42,019 nucleotides of DNA from JBGSKY01 sp041740995 (GTDB taxonomy: Bacteria > Planctomycetota > Planctomycetia > Pirellulales > Pirellulaceae), in NCBI GenBank assembly GCA_041740995.1, contig JBGSKY010000320.1, forward strand, positions 1-42,019, written 5' to 3'. This document shows positions 1 through 7,764 of the stretch, piece after piece. The position numbers and the translations under genes are program-made. The notes under the pieces are model-generated. The model saw only the letters and a program-made list of their open reading frames with translations. It ran no database searches and had not been told where the DNA came from. Position 1 is the stretch's first letter. The number at the start of each line of letters is the position of its first letter.

Positions 1-291
1 CGCAACCATCCAATGAACGCGTCGACCGGCGGCAAGCTGAACGAAAAAAGGATCTAATGAACAACGGTGGTTTGCAACCAGTATGCCGCCGGTGATTGGC
101 AAATCTGCGATCTTCTGCGATTGGATTGTTTGCACCCGCCAGATCAACCTCGCAAAAGCATAAAACGGCGCGTAGAGGATTTTCTCACCCAGCGAATACT
201 CACTTTTCGCACGGATCATTTGCAATAGTCGAAAGACGATGTAACCGATTGTGCCGCAGAGAAAAGTAACTGCGATAGTAAACGAATCCAT
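1..291 (-). CDS. PlsC-like 1-acylglycerol-3-phosphate acyltransferase, N-terminal part (cut by window edge)
   Basis: The frame opens with ATG at 289-291 and stays open to the first base, giving the first 97 residues. A hydrophobic segment covers about residues 4-24. The sequence ITGGILVANHRCSLDPFF carries the HX4D motif (H75, D80) of the glycerolipid acyltransferase family, preceded by the usual small hydrophobic strand. Family members use acyl-CoA or acyl-ACP to acylate lysophosphatidic acid at the inner membrane. The second conserved block (EGTR type) would lie outside the window, so the exact substrate cannot be judged. The gene is downstream of and co-directional with the M16 peptidase pair, 227 bases away, and could be cotranscribed with it. 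Confidence 0.72.
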   Translation of the reverse strand, partial: MDSFTIAVTFLCGTIGYIVFRLLQMIRAKSEYSLGEKILYAPFYAFARLIWRVQTIQSQKIADLPITGGILVANHRCSLDPFFVQLAAGRRVHWMVA

Positions 292-518
292 AATTCGCAG
301 TGACGTCCGGCTATTTGATTGAGGATGGGATCAGGAGTTGTGGGCCGAAAAACTACGACTAAATTTCAAAGAGCCAACTCGAGAAGCCGCCATCGATTTT
401 TTCAGCTCCAATAATCTATCTTATTCCAAAGATAGCTGGCAGAATTGCCGTTTGCAAATTTCAATCAAATCAAAAAACGATCCGTTGACGCAGAACTCGC
501 TAGCGTTGGTAAACGCCC

Positions 519-1757
519 TTACGAGAAATGTAGTCCGCCAGTGGGTCCGACAGAGGTAACAGTGCCGACTCCATCGGCGATCTGTTGCGCTGCCGCGTTA
601 ATTTGATCCAAGGTGACCGAAGCGTAGTTTTCGACGGTCTGAGTCAAAGTTTCGTAGGTTCCTCGCGAAACCCAACCATTTCCGACTGTAAAAAATCGGT
701 TACTCGGACGTTCCGCAGCCAAGATGACCGACGCGCAAACTCGGTTTCGGACCAACTCCAATTCGTGCTGGGTTAACGGTTCAGTCTTGATCGAACGAAT
801 GACTTCGCTGCCCTTCTCCCAATTCTGCACCGCCGTTTCGGGCGTGCAGGTCATCAGAGTTGCAATGATTCCGTGATCATCAAACTGCTGTGCGAACAAC
901 CCGATTGAATCAACAAGTCCTGTATCGACCAACGCCCAGAATAACCGCGAACCACCATCGTCACCGATTGCATTGGCGGCCAATCGCCAAGCAAAGCGCT
1001 CTGGTGATTTTCGATTTGGGCCGTCTTGTAGCCGGACGACATATTGTTGACTCGCAATCGGGACGACATGTTCCCCAAAACGCTTCTGTTCGTTTCGCTC
1101 TGCATAATTCTGGGGGCTGAGTGAGGATGAACTCCACTCTTCCGTCGCTCGTTCGATTTGCTTGATCAAAGCTTCGAAGTCGACCGCACCGGTTGCAACT
1201 AGACAAACATTGTTAGCCGCATAATGATGCCCGTGGTAAGATCGCATTTCTGTCGAGCTAAGCCGACCAACGGATTCAACCGATCCTAGAATTCGATTGG
1301 CCAAAGGATGATTGCCGTAAAATTGCTCCATCGACAGTTCAATCGCTCCATAGGGCGGCTGGTCCTCATACATGGCAATCTCTTCCAAGATCACCTTTCG
1401 CTCTGTTTCGAAGTCTGAATCTCGAAGCGAGGGACGCATAATATCCGTCAACAAATCAGCGGCTTGCGATTGGAATTCAGGAATTACGTGAAGATAGTAA
1501 ACCGTTTGGTCTTCGCTGGTGTAAGCATTGGAATTTCCGCCAAGCTCGTCAATTTCGCGATTAACTTGTTCTGCGCTGCGTTGACCAGTTCCCTTAAATT
1601 GCATGTGTTCAAGAAAGTGACTGACACCTGAATTGCCAGCGGTCTCGTGTCGCGCACCAGCACTTACATAATAGCCAAGCGATATGCTAAGAGCCGTGTC
1701 GTCAACTTCCGCGACAATGTCCAAACCGTTCGCCAAACGATGGTGCCTAAATTGCAT
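519..1757 (-). CDS. M16 family zinc peptidase, catalytic (zinc-binding) subunit
   Basis: A 412-residue protein with the insulinase/pitrilysin (M16) layout. The inverted zinc motif HFLEH gives H47, E50 (general base) and H51, and the ILEEI segment about 75 residues later supplies the third ligand, near E126. The C-terminal half has the M16 fold signature but lacks the R/Y pair: the position homologous to REKRGLAY reads VDTGLVDS. In bacterial M16B heterodimers one subunit brings zinc and the other brings R/Y, and this matches the zinc subunit. Its ATG lies inside the end of the upstream M16 gene (11-base overlap), pointing to translational coupling and equal dosage. No signal peptide is visible, so a cytoplasmic site is likely. 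The substrate is unknown; family members degrade peptides or process precursors. Confidence 0.9.
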   Translation of the reverse strand: MQFRHHRLANGLDIVAEVDDTALSISLGYYVSAGARHETAGNSGVSHFLEHMQFKGTGQRSAEQVNREIDELGGNSNAYTSEDQTVYYLHVIPEFQSQAADLLTDIMRPSLRDSDFETERKVILEEIAMYEDQPPYGAIELSMEQFYGNHPLANRILGSVESVGRLSSTEMRSYHGHHYAANNVCLVATGAVDFEALIKQIERATEEWSSSSLSPQNYAERNEQKRFGEHVVPIASQQYVVRLQDGPNRKSPERFAWRLAANAIGDDGGSRLFWALVDTGLVDSIGLFAQQFDDHGIIATLMTCTPETAVQNWEKGSEVIRSIKTEPLTQHELELVRNRVCASVILAAERPSNRFFTVGNGWVSRGTYETLTQTVENYASVTLDQINAAAQQIADGVGTVTSVGPTGGLHFS

Positions 1758-3018
1758 GACTGACTTTCAACGGGCGTTCACCAAGAGTTACCAACGTGAC
1801 ATTTTTCATCGGAAAATTGTTGGCGTGCTGCAACAGCACTGAGGTATTGAGTCGGTCGACTTTTGCAAAAACCTCACTGCGATCGACGATGCGATTGAGG
1901 TAGAACCAGTCCGTTGCGTTCTGCGATGCCCGAGCGTTGCACGACTCTTGTTCAAAGACAAGCGAGGTTTTCACACGCGCTTTGAGCCGACGAAGTTCGT
2001 CTTCAGAAATCCCTGTTTGCAGAGATTGCACAGTGCTTAGGATGACGTCTAACGTTTCGTCGGCACGTGCGCTCGTTGTACCGGCGTAAATAACCGTTGA
2101 TGATCGCGTTCCGATCGACTGTGGTGACGCGGATACGCTGTAAGCCAAACCGCGTTTCTCCCGAACCTCAGTAAATAGTCTGCTGCTCATTCCATCACCG
2201 AGAATATTAATTAAAGCCCGAGACTCGTAGTATTTTTCGTCATCGTAAGGAACTGCATCGTAGGCGATTGCAATTTGTGTTTGGCTGGTTTCTTCATCAA
2301 TGTGACTGGTCGCGCGGTTGGCAGGAATTGAAGGTAGTGTTTTATGACTAGTGGAAGTCCAAGTGCCAAATAAGTGCTCAATCTTCTCGATCGTTGCATC
2401 AAATTCGATATTACCAGCGATCGATAAAATGCTGCCGCTGGGGTGAAAATATTGCTGGTAAAACTCTTGGATATCTTTGAGCTCGATCGATTCGATCCCG
2501 TCTTCGGAACCAGATGCATTTCGACCATAGACGTTCCCGTATCGGCACTCTCGCAAGCGGATGAAGCAGCGTTGGACCGCGTCGTCCTGAAGCGCGGCTA
2601 ATTCCTGCAAAGCAGTCGAACGCGAGTCTTCTAGCTGATCAAGAGGAAAATGGGGACGCAGAATAATATCGGCAAAGATCGAAAGGGTCTCGAACAGATA
2701 TTCATCGATCATCGCAGCCGACATCGACGAATGAAGCGTTGCGATTCCGCTGTCTCGTTCGACGCCAATAAAATCAAGTGACTCGACTAGCTGGCGACTT
2801 GTTCGTTCGCCCGCGCCGCGTTGCATCATCTCTAAAACAATACCAGCCAAACCCTGGAGATGCGGTGGTTCATCTGATGTTCCCGCTGGCAGCATAAAGG
2901 TGAATGCAGCAGATCGTAATCGCGGCATCCGTTCCATAAGCAACGTCAAGCCATTGGCAAGTTGATGCACGTGCACGTTTCCACTGCGTATCGCTTCGTT
3001 GGTAGGAATTGGCTTCAT
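1747..3018 (-). CDS. M16 family peptidase-like protein, non-catalytic (R/Y-type) subunit
   Basis: A 423-residue M16 homologue whose zinc motif is gone. Where HxxEH should follow GLA (residues 56-58), the sequence reads GIVLE, so all three motif residues are missing. It keeps the C-terminal signature EVREKRGLAYSV, with R286 and Y293 seven residues apart, the pair that contacts the substrate carboxyl in M16B enzymes. It therefore looks like the partner subunit of the gene that overlaps its 3' end. It is the first gene after fmdB on this strand (gap of about 190 bases) and starts at an ATG. I infer an obligate heterodimer with its neighbour; a homodimer would lack catalysis. Confidence 0.88.
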   Translation of the reverse strand: MKPIPTNEAIRSGNVHVHQLANGLTLLMERMPRLRSAAFTFMLPAGTSDEPPHLQGLAGIVLEMMQRGAGERTSRQLVESLDFIGVERDSGIATLHSSMSAAMIDEYLFETLSIFADIILRPHFPLDQLEDSRSTALQELAALQDDAVQRCFIRLRECRYGNVYGRNASGSEDGIESIELKDIQEFYQQYFHPSGSILSIAGNIEFDATIEKIEHLFGTWTSTSHKTLPSIPANRATSHIDEETSQTQIAIAYDAVPYDDEKYYESRALINILGDGMSSRLFTEVREKRGLAYSVSASPQSIGTRSSTVIYAGTTSARADETLDVILSTVQSLQTGISEDELRRLKARVKTSLVFEQESCNARASQNATDWFYLNRIVDRSEVFAKVDRLNTSVLLQHANNFPMKNVTLVTLGERPLKVSHAI

Positions 3019-3210
3019 GACGATTTCACTTCTATTTTCAGTTCGAATTGCAGTATGCCTGTTGCATCGAACGATAACACTTCGTTAAGCCAAATTGCTT
3101 AGCAGTTCTGATCAGACTCTCTTACGGCTATCTACCTTAGATGATAGCCAAAGTGCGTGATTGCAATCAACGGCAGCAAAAGTAATAGATTCGCGACTTT
3201 GGTGTGCGAA

Positions 3211-3582
3211 CTAGTCCGAGCGTTTTTTCTTTTCTTTTGGCTTATCAGCTGCTGGAGTAGGCGTCGACTTTTCAGTTGCTTTTGAATCAGAATTCGAAGT
3301 CTTTGCTTTGGTGCTACTTCCATTTTCAGATTTGCTGTCGTCACCACTTGATGTTGATTTTTTACTTGAGTCCGCGGCTGCCGATTGCTTGTAAGATTCG
3401 CTTCGATAGTCCGTCTGATAAAACCCAGAGCCCTTGAAGACGATTGCCGCACCGGTTCCAATCAACCGTCGCAGCTTCTTTTTTTTGCATTTCGGACAAG
3501 TCTTTTCGGGTTCCGCCATGATTGACTGGAACAACTCAAAAGCATGACCGCAGGCATCGCATTCATAATCGTAGGTTGGCAT
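3211..3582 (-). CDS. FmdB-family zinc ribbon protein
   Basis: A 123-residue protein that begins MPTYDYECDACGHAFELFQS, the diagnostic start of the FmdB/CxxC_CXXC_SSSS family. Two CxxC pairs (CDAC and CPKC) form the zinc ribbon in the first 35 residues, followed by LRRLIGTGAAIVFKGSGFYQTDY, also typical. The last 55 or so residues are a low-complexity Ser/Lys/Thr/Glu-rich tail, probably disordered. Family members are proposed regulatory or metal-binding proteins, but no reaction is established. The gene is 62 bases downstream of grpE on the same strand, so it may be the last gene of a dnaJ-grpE-fmdB unit. Confidence 0.88.
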   Translation of the reverse strand: MPTYDYECDACGHAFELFQSIMAEPEKTCPKCKKKKLRRLIGTGAAIVFKGSGFYQTDYRSESYKQSAAADSSKKSTSSGDDSKSENGSSTKAKTSNSDSKATEKSTPTPAADKPKEKKKRSD

Positions 3583-3644
3583 GTTAACGCAACTAAAAGT
3601 CTAACAAAAGGCTGCACCGAAACCGAATTTAAATAAGCAACCAG

Positions 3645-4253
3645 CTAATTTGGTGAACCAGTCGAAACAATCACTTGGCTCGGACGAATGACACGGTCAT
3701 ACAAACGATAACCTTGCGTCGCTTCATACATCACTGTGCCTTTTGGAAATTCTGCGCTAGCCGACTGTGATATCGCTTCATGGTAGTTTGGATCGAACTC
3801 TTTTCCCAACGCTTCAATAGGGATGCAATTGTATTTCGACAAAGTGTTGCGAAGCTGTTGGAGGACCATCGTTACGCCATCGAGTAGCGGATTATCGAGG
3901 CCAGTCGCCAAACTTTCTTTTGAAGCCGCTTCAATCGCGCGGGAGAGATTGTCAGCTACATCTAAGATATCGCGAATCAGTGGGAGTGAGGCATATTTTA
4001 AGCTTTGCTCACTGTCGCGAATCATCCGCTTTCGGAAATTTTCCAACTCTGCCTGTGCCTGCAACTCGCGTTTCCGCTGCTCCGAAAGATCTTCTTCGAG
4101 CTTTGCAATTATGTCCCGTTCCGAAGTAATTCCAGCATTGGAAGCTTCGACGTCGCTATCTGACGTTGTGAAATCTTCGCCTTCGTATTGCGCTTCCATT
4201 TCCTGAATTGTTTCTTCCAACGTTCGCTTGTCGTTTTTCTGTTCTTGCGACAT
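3645..4253 (-). CDS. grpE: GrpE, nucleotide exchange factor for DnaK
   Basis: A 202-residue protein. An acidic N-terminal arm (about residues 1-45) leads into a long helix ending LQAQAELENFRKRMIRDSEQ, the coiled-coil dimer region of GrpE. The beta-domain follows, with GKEFDPNYHEAISQ and a C-terminal part ending LYDRVIRPSQVIVS that matches the GrpE signature. GrpE releases ADP from DnaK in the cytoplasm. It follows dnaJ by 132 bases and precedes fmdB. A partly CIRCE-like inverted element lies 46-72 bases upstream of the ATG, so the gene may have its own heat-responsive promoter. No dnaK is in the window. Confidence 0.95.
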   Translation of the reverse strand: MSQEQKNDKRTLEETIQEMEAQYEGEDFTTSDSDVEASNAGITSERDIIAKLEEDLSEQRKRELQAQAELENFRKRMIRDSEQSLKYASLPLIRDILDVADNLSRAIEAASKESLATGLDNPLLDGVTMVLQQLRNTLSKYNCIPIEALGKEFDPNYHEAISQSASAEFPKGTVMYEATQGYRLYDRVIRPSQVIVSTGSPN

Positions 4254-4298
4254 GTTTAAATGCTCAAATTGAAGGTTAGTATACTGCTGGGCATTTCG

Positions 4299-4325
4299 TT
4301 ATCAGCGTTAACTGATGAGTGCCAA
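4299..4325 (-). promoter_or_regulatory. Imperfect CIRCE-like element upstream of grpE
   Basis: On the plus strand the layout is TTATCAGCG, nine bases, GAGTGCCAA. The right arm matches the HrcA-binding CIRCE arm GAGTGCTAA at 8 of 9 positions and the spacer has the correct length, but the left arm matches TTAGCACTC at only 5 of 9. A separate 5-bp palindrome, ATCAG/CTGAT, is nested at 4301-4316. The position is right for a heat-shock operator of grpE. With one poor arm this is a weak call. Confidence 0.3.
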
Positions 4326-4385
4326 GTAACCGAAATTATTGAGAACCGATGACAATCGTCTATAAGTTCTCGCGACCAATACAAT

Positions 4386-5528
4386 TCAACTCCCAGCAAC
4401 AACATCGTCGGGCTGAAAATAGGATTTGATTCGATCCAAAAATCCTTTGCGTTCCGGCGTCACATTCTCGTGTTCCAATTCGGCTAGTTCCCGCAAAAGC
4501 TCTTTTTGACGCTTTCCAAGTTTTGTTGGAACTTCAATGACCGCTTGAATCAACAAGTCGCCTTTTGCATTAGTGTGCGGATCAGGCATTCCATGTCCGC
4601 GAAGCCGAAACACGGTCCCGCTCTGTGTCCCGGCAGGAACTTGGAAGGATTGTTTGCCTGAAAGCGTTGGAACTTCCGTACTCAAACCTAATGCCGCTTG
4701 AGTAAAGGTTACGGGCATCGTCAGCAACAACTCATGCCCTTCCCTTTGAAATATTGGATGCTGCTTTACACGCACGAAGCAGTAGGCATCACCGGCCGGT
4801 CCACCGTCTGGACTGGGTTGCCCCTCGCCGGTCATTCGAACACGCATGCCGTCGTCTACGCCCGCTGGAATCGCGATTTCCAATCGTGATTCTTTTGGTT
4901 CCATACCACTGCCATCACATTTACGACATGGTGTAGTAATGACTCGTCCATTTCCGCGACATGATGGACAGACAGTTTGAACTCTCAGGATACCAGACGA
5001 CTGGACAACTTGCCCGCGACCATTACATCGGCGACAAGTTTCCGGTTGCGAGCCCGATGCCGCGCCGCTGCCTTCGCATTGCCCGCATTGAACATGTCTA
5101 GTCAGCGATACGGTTTTTCGGCAACCGGCATACGCCTCTTCGAGTGTAAGAGTCACATCGCATCGGAGGTCAGCGCCGCGGCGAACTTTTGAGCGCCCTG
5201 ATCGGCCGCCGCCAAAAAAGTCTTCGAAGATTGAACCGCCAAACGCATCGCCGAATGCCTCGAAGATATCTCCAACGTCTTGAAACCCCCCGCCTTGTTG
5301 ATTGACGCCCGCATGACCATATTGATCGTACCGCCGACGCTTTTCGCCATCGCTAAGTACTTCGTAAGCTTCCGACGCTTCTTTGAACTTCGCGATACAT
5401 TCAGCATCGCCCGGGTTCGCGTCGGGATGAAACTTTAACGCTAATTTGCGAAATGATTTAGCAATCTCGTCGCCAGTCGAAGTACGGGTGACTTGAAGAA
5501 CTTCGTAGTAGCAACGTTTGGTAGACAT
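4386..5528 (-). CDS. dnaJ: DnaJ, Hsp40 co-chaperone
   Basis: A 380-residue type I DnaJ. The J domain (residues 4-70) holds HPD at 34-36. A Gly/Phe-rich linker (GGGFQDVGDIFEAFGDAFGG) follows. The zinc region at roughly 140-220 contains four CxxCxGxG repeats (CGQCEGSG, CRRCNGRG, CPSCRGNG, CRKCDGSG). The C-terminal substrate-binding domains contain GDAYCFVRVKQHPIFQREGHEL. It delivers clients to DnaK and stimulates its ATPase. Length and domain order are normal. A strong intrinsic terminator separates it from the groEL gene upstream, so it should have its own promoter in the short gap at 5529-5600. grpE lies downstream. Confidence 0.97.
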   Translation of the reverse strand: MSTKRCYYEVLQVTRTSTGDEIAKSFRKLALKFHPDANPGDAECIAKFKEASEAYEVLSDGEKRRRYDQYGHAGVNQQGGGFQDVGDIFEAFGDAFGGSIFEDFFGGGRSGRSKVRRGADLRCDVTLTLEEAYAGCRKTVSLTRHVQCGQCEGSGAASGSQPETCRRCNGRGQVVQSSGILRVQTVCPSCRGNGRVITTPCRKCDGSGMEPKESRLEIAIPAGVDDGMRVRMTGEGQPSPDGGPAGDAYCFVRVKQHPIFQREGHELLLTMPVTFTQAALGLSTEVPTLSGKQSFQVPAGTQSGTVFRLRGHGMPDPHTNAKGDLLIQAVIEVPTKLGKRQKELLRELAELEHENVTPERKGFLDRIKSYFQPDDVVAGS

Positions 5529-5593
5529 CCATCGCCTTGTTAAAGTATTGCGGCTATTTTAGTTTTTAAAATGCGATTTAGATTTAGACGGCT

Positions 5594-5640
5594 AATAAAA
5601 ACGGTCCTTTGCCAGACACAAATGCAAGGCAAAGGACCGT
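5594..5640 (-). terminator. Intrinsic terminator after the tail-less groEL
   Basis: A perfect 13-bp stem, ACGGTCCTTTGCC at 5601-5613 pairing with 5628-5640, encloses a 14-base loop. On the minus strand it is followed at once by a T-run (TTTTTATT). It begins 18 bases after the groEL stop codon and should end transcription of the groEL-groES-groEL unit before dnaJ. Confidence 0.9.
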
Positions 5641-5657
5641 GAAGTTAACAGCGATCT

Positions 5658-7277
5658 TTACGACACGGTGCCTTCTGATAGGCGCTTCTTCTTGTCGTCT
5701 TTGTCATACGTCGTAACCAATGCGTCAGTTGTCAGTAGCAATCCGGAAATGCTTGCAGCGTTTGCCAAAGCCGTTCGAACAACCTTCAACGGATCGATAA
5801 TGCCCGACTTCAACATGTCAACGTATTTGCCTTCATTTGCATCGTAGCCGGTATTCGCCGGTTTCTGAGCAACTTCATCGGCAACAACACTTCCGTCGAT
5901 TCCAGCGTTATCAGCGATTTGTCGTAGTGGAGCTTCGAGAGCTGCGAGAATGATATTCGCGCCAACCCGCTCATCACCCTTCAAAGAGTCCGCGACCTTG
6001 CTTACGACTTCCTTGCAACGAACCAAAGCAACACCACCGCCAGGCAAAATTCCTTCTTCGACAGCCGCACGAGTTGCATGCAATGCATCTTCCACGCGAG
6101 CCTTCTTCTGTTTCATGTCTGCTTCGGTCTCAGCCCCGACGCTGACAATTGCAACACCGCCAGCTAATTTGGCAAGACGCTCTTGTAATTTTTCTTTATC
6201 GTATTCGCTATCGGTTTGATCGATTTGAGCTCGGATCTGAGCCACACGTCGCTCGACAGCGGAGCGATCAGCGCCGCCTTCCACGATCGTTGTGTTGTTT
6301 TTGTCGACAGTCACTTTCTTTGCGCGACCAAGGTGCTCGATGGTCACTTTCTCCAATTGAATTCCAAGATCTTCGCTGATGAAAGTGCCGCCGGTCAAAG
6401 TTGCGATATCACCAAGCATTGCCTTACGACGATCACCAAAACCAGGCGCTTTAACAGCACAGACATTCAGCGTTCCGCGTAGCTTGTTTACAACTAGCAA
6501 AGTTAGCGCTTCGGCATCCACGTCTTCAGCAATAATCAGCAATGGTTTGCCGCTTTGAGCTGTCTTTTCCAACAGAGGCACCAAATCACGAATATTGCTA
6601 ATCTTCTTTTCATACAGAAGAATCAAAGCATCTTCGAAGCTGCAATCCATGTCAGCCGGGTTGTTGATAAAGTATGGAGAGACATAGCCTTTGTCGAATT
6701 GCATACCGTCAACGTATTCGACATGCGTATCAATCGTCTTTCCTTCTTCGACGGTGATGACTCCGTCCTTACCTACTCGCTCCAATGCTTCAGCGAGCAA
6801 GTTACCGATAACCTTATCGCTGTTGGCACTGATCGAACCTACCTGAGCGACTTCATCACGGCTGCTCACTGGCTTGGCAAGCGATTGCAGATGCTCAACC
6901 GCAGCGGTGACCGCCGCATCGATGCCGCGACGAATCGCAGTTGGATTTGCCCCCGCGACAATGTTGCGAAGACCTTCCTTGAAAATCGCGCGAGCCAAAA
7001 CAGTCGCCGTTGTCGTACCATCACCAGCCAGATCACTAGTCTTTTGAGCAACTTCGACAACGAGCTTGGCACCCATGTTTTCGAAGCGGTTCTCAAGTTC
7101 GATCTCCTTCGCAACCGTCACACCGTCTTTGGTGACTGTCGGTCCGCCGAAACTTTTGTCGATAATAACGTTGCGACCAGTTGGTCCCATCGTCACAGCG
7201 ACCGCATTTGCCAGTTTGTCAATGCCGCGGAGCATGCGTGCTCGTGCGTGATCATCGAAAAGTAATTGCTTTGCCAT
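5658..7277 (-). CDS. groEL: GroEL chaperonin, paralogue without the GGM tail
   Basis: A 539-residue 60-kDa chaperonin subunit. It keeps the ATP-site sequence AGDGTTTATVLA, VTMGPTGRNV near residue 30, the apical-domain segment EDVDAEALTLLVVNKLRG and the C-terminal GYDANEGKYVDM. The C-terminus ends KKKRLSEGTVS, with no Gly-Gly-Met repeats. In GroEL that tail projects into the cavity and affects folding of encapsulated clients, so this copy may be specialised. It starts with ATG 72 bases after groES and is followed by a terminator. Cytoplasmic; it should work with the adjacent GroES. It is clearly diverged from the other copy at 7765-9465, so it is not a recent duplicate. Confidence 0.96.
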   Translation of the reverse strand: MAKQLLFDDHARARMLRGIDKLANAVAVTMGPTGRNVIIDKSFGGPTVTKDGVTVAKEIELENRFENMGAKLVVEVAQKTSDLAGDGTTTATVLARAIFKEGLRNIVAGANPTAIRRGIDAAVTAAVEHLQSLAKPVSSRDEVAQVGSISANSDKVIGNLLAEALERVGKDGVITVEEGKTIDTHVEYVDGMQFDKGYVSPYFINNPADMDCSFEDALILLYEKKISNIRDLVPLLEKTAQSGKPLLIIAEDVDAEALTLLVVNKLRGTLNVCAVKAPGFGDRRKAMLGDIATLTGGTFISEDLGIQLEKVTIEHLGRAKKVTVDKNNTTIVEGGADRSAVERRVAQIRAQIDQTDSEYDKEKLQERLAKLAGGVAIVSVGAETEADMKQKKARVEDALHATRAAVEEGILPGGGVALVRCKEVVSKVADSLKGDERVGANIILAALEAPLRQIADNAGIDGSVVADEVAQKPANTGYDANEGKYVDMLKSGIIDPLKVVRTALANAASISGLLLTTDALVTTYDKDDKKKRLSEGTVS

Positions 7278-7349
7278 TTTGTTCAGATGCCTTTGTCAGT
7301 TCATTAAGTTGATTTGTTTTTCTTCTCAGTCGTCCTAGCTCATCGGGCC

Positions 7350-7646
7350 CTAGCCCAGTTTGGCCAAGATGTCCGACTCGCGAAGAATCTTGTATTCGTT
7401 GCCATCAACTTCGACTTCGCTGCCGCCGTATTTTCCAAAAATAACTTCGTCGCCTACAGCGACGCTTAATTTTCCACGGGTTCCGCTGTCAAGCATCTTG
7501 CCAGGACCTGCGGCAATGACCTTGCCACGTTGCGGTTTTTCGCGGGCCGAATCTGGCAGCACAATACCGCCAGCGGTCGTTTCTTCCGCTTCCAGTGGTT
7601 GCACGACGACGCGATCATCCAAGGGACGAAGATTTACTTTAGCCAT
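7350..7646 (-). CDS. groES: GroES co-chaperonin
   Basis: A 98-residue co-chaperonin beginning MAKVNLRPLDDRVVVQPLEA and containing the mobile-loop region EETTAGGIVLPDSAREKPQRG, then GDEVIFGKYGGSEVEVDG. The frame is open further upstream to 7751, but the family start and a GGAG ribosome site (7655-7658) 8 bases before the ATG at 7644-7646 fix the start here. It sits between two groEL genes, which is unusual compared with the common groES-groEL order. GroES caps the GroEL ring in the cytoplasm and could serve both paralogues. Confidence 0.97.
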   Translation of the reverse strand: MAKVNLRPLDDRVVVQPLEAEETTAGGIVLPDSAREKPQRGKVIAAGPGKMLDSGTRGKLSVAVGDEVIFGKYGGSEVEVDGNEYKILRESDILAKLG

Positions 7647-7719
7647 TCTGAGAACTCCAAGATTTTGAACAATGTTTTTGTTTTTAACTGATTGAAAATT
7701 TAGCAAGCGGGTAGCGATC

Positions 7720-7745
7720 GTCGCGAGGCTTGACGCCCACGCGAC
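7720..7745 (-). other. Intercistronic hairpin between groEL and groES
   Basis: GTCGCG at 7720-7725 pairs with CGCGAC at 7740-7745 around a 14-base loop in the 118-base gap between the GGM-tailed groEL and groES. No T-run follows it on the minus strand, so it is not a standard terminator. It could be an mRNA-processing or stabilising element; this is inference. Confidence 0.35.
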
Positions 7746-7764
7746 TCTCAATTCGCGGATGTCA

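Noticed and set aside
338..559. 73-codon plus-strand frame left of the M16 genes
   Set aside because: It overlaps the end of the M16 gene on the other strand, has no ribosome site and resembles no known protein.
6555..7265. 236-codon open frame antisense to the tail-less groEL
   Set aside because: It is a by-product of groEL codon use; the translation has no domain-like features.
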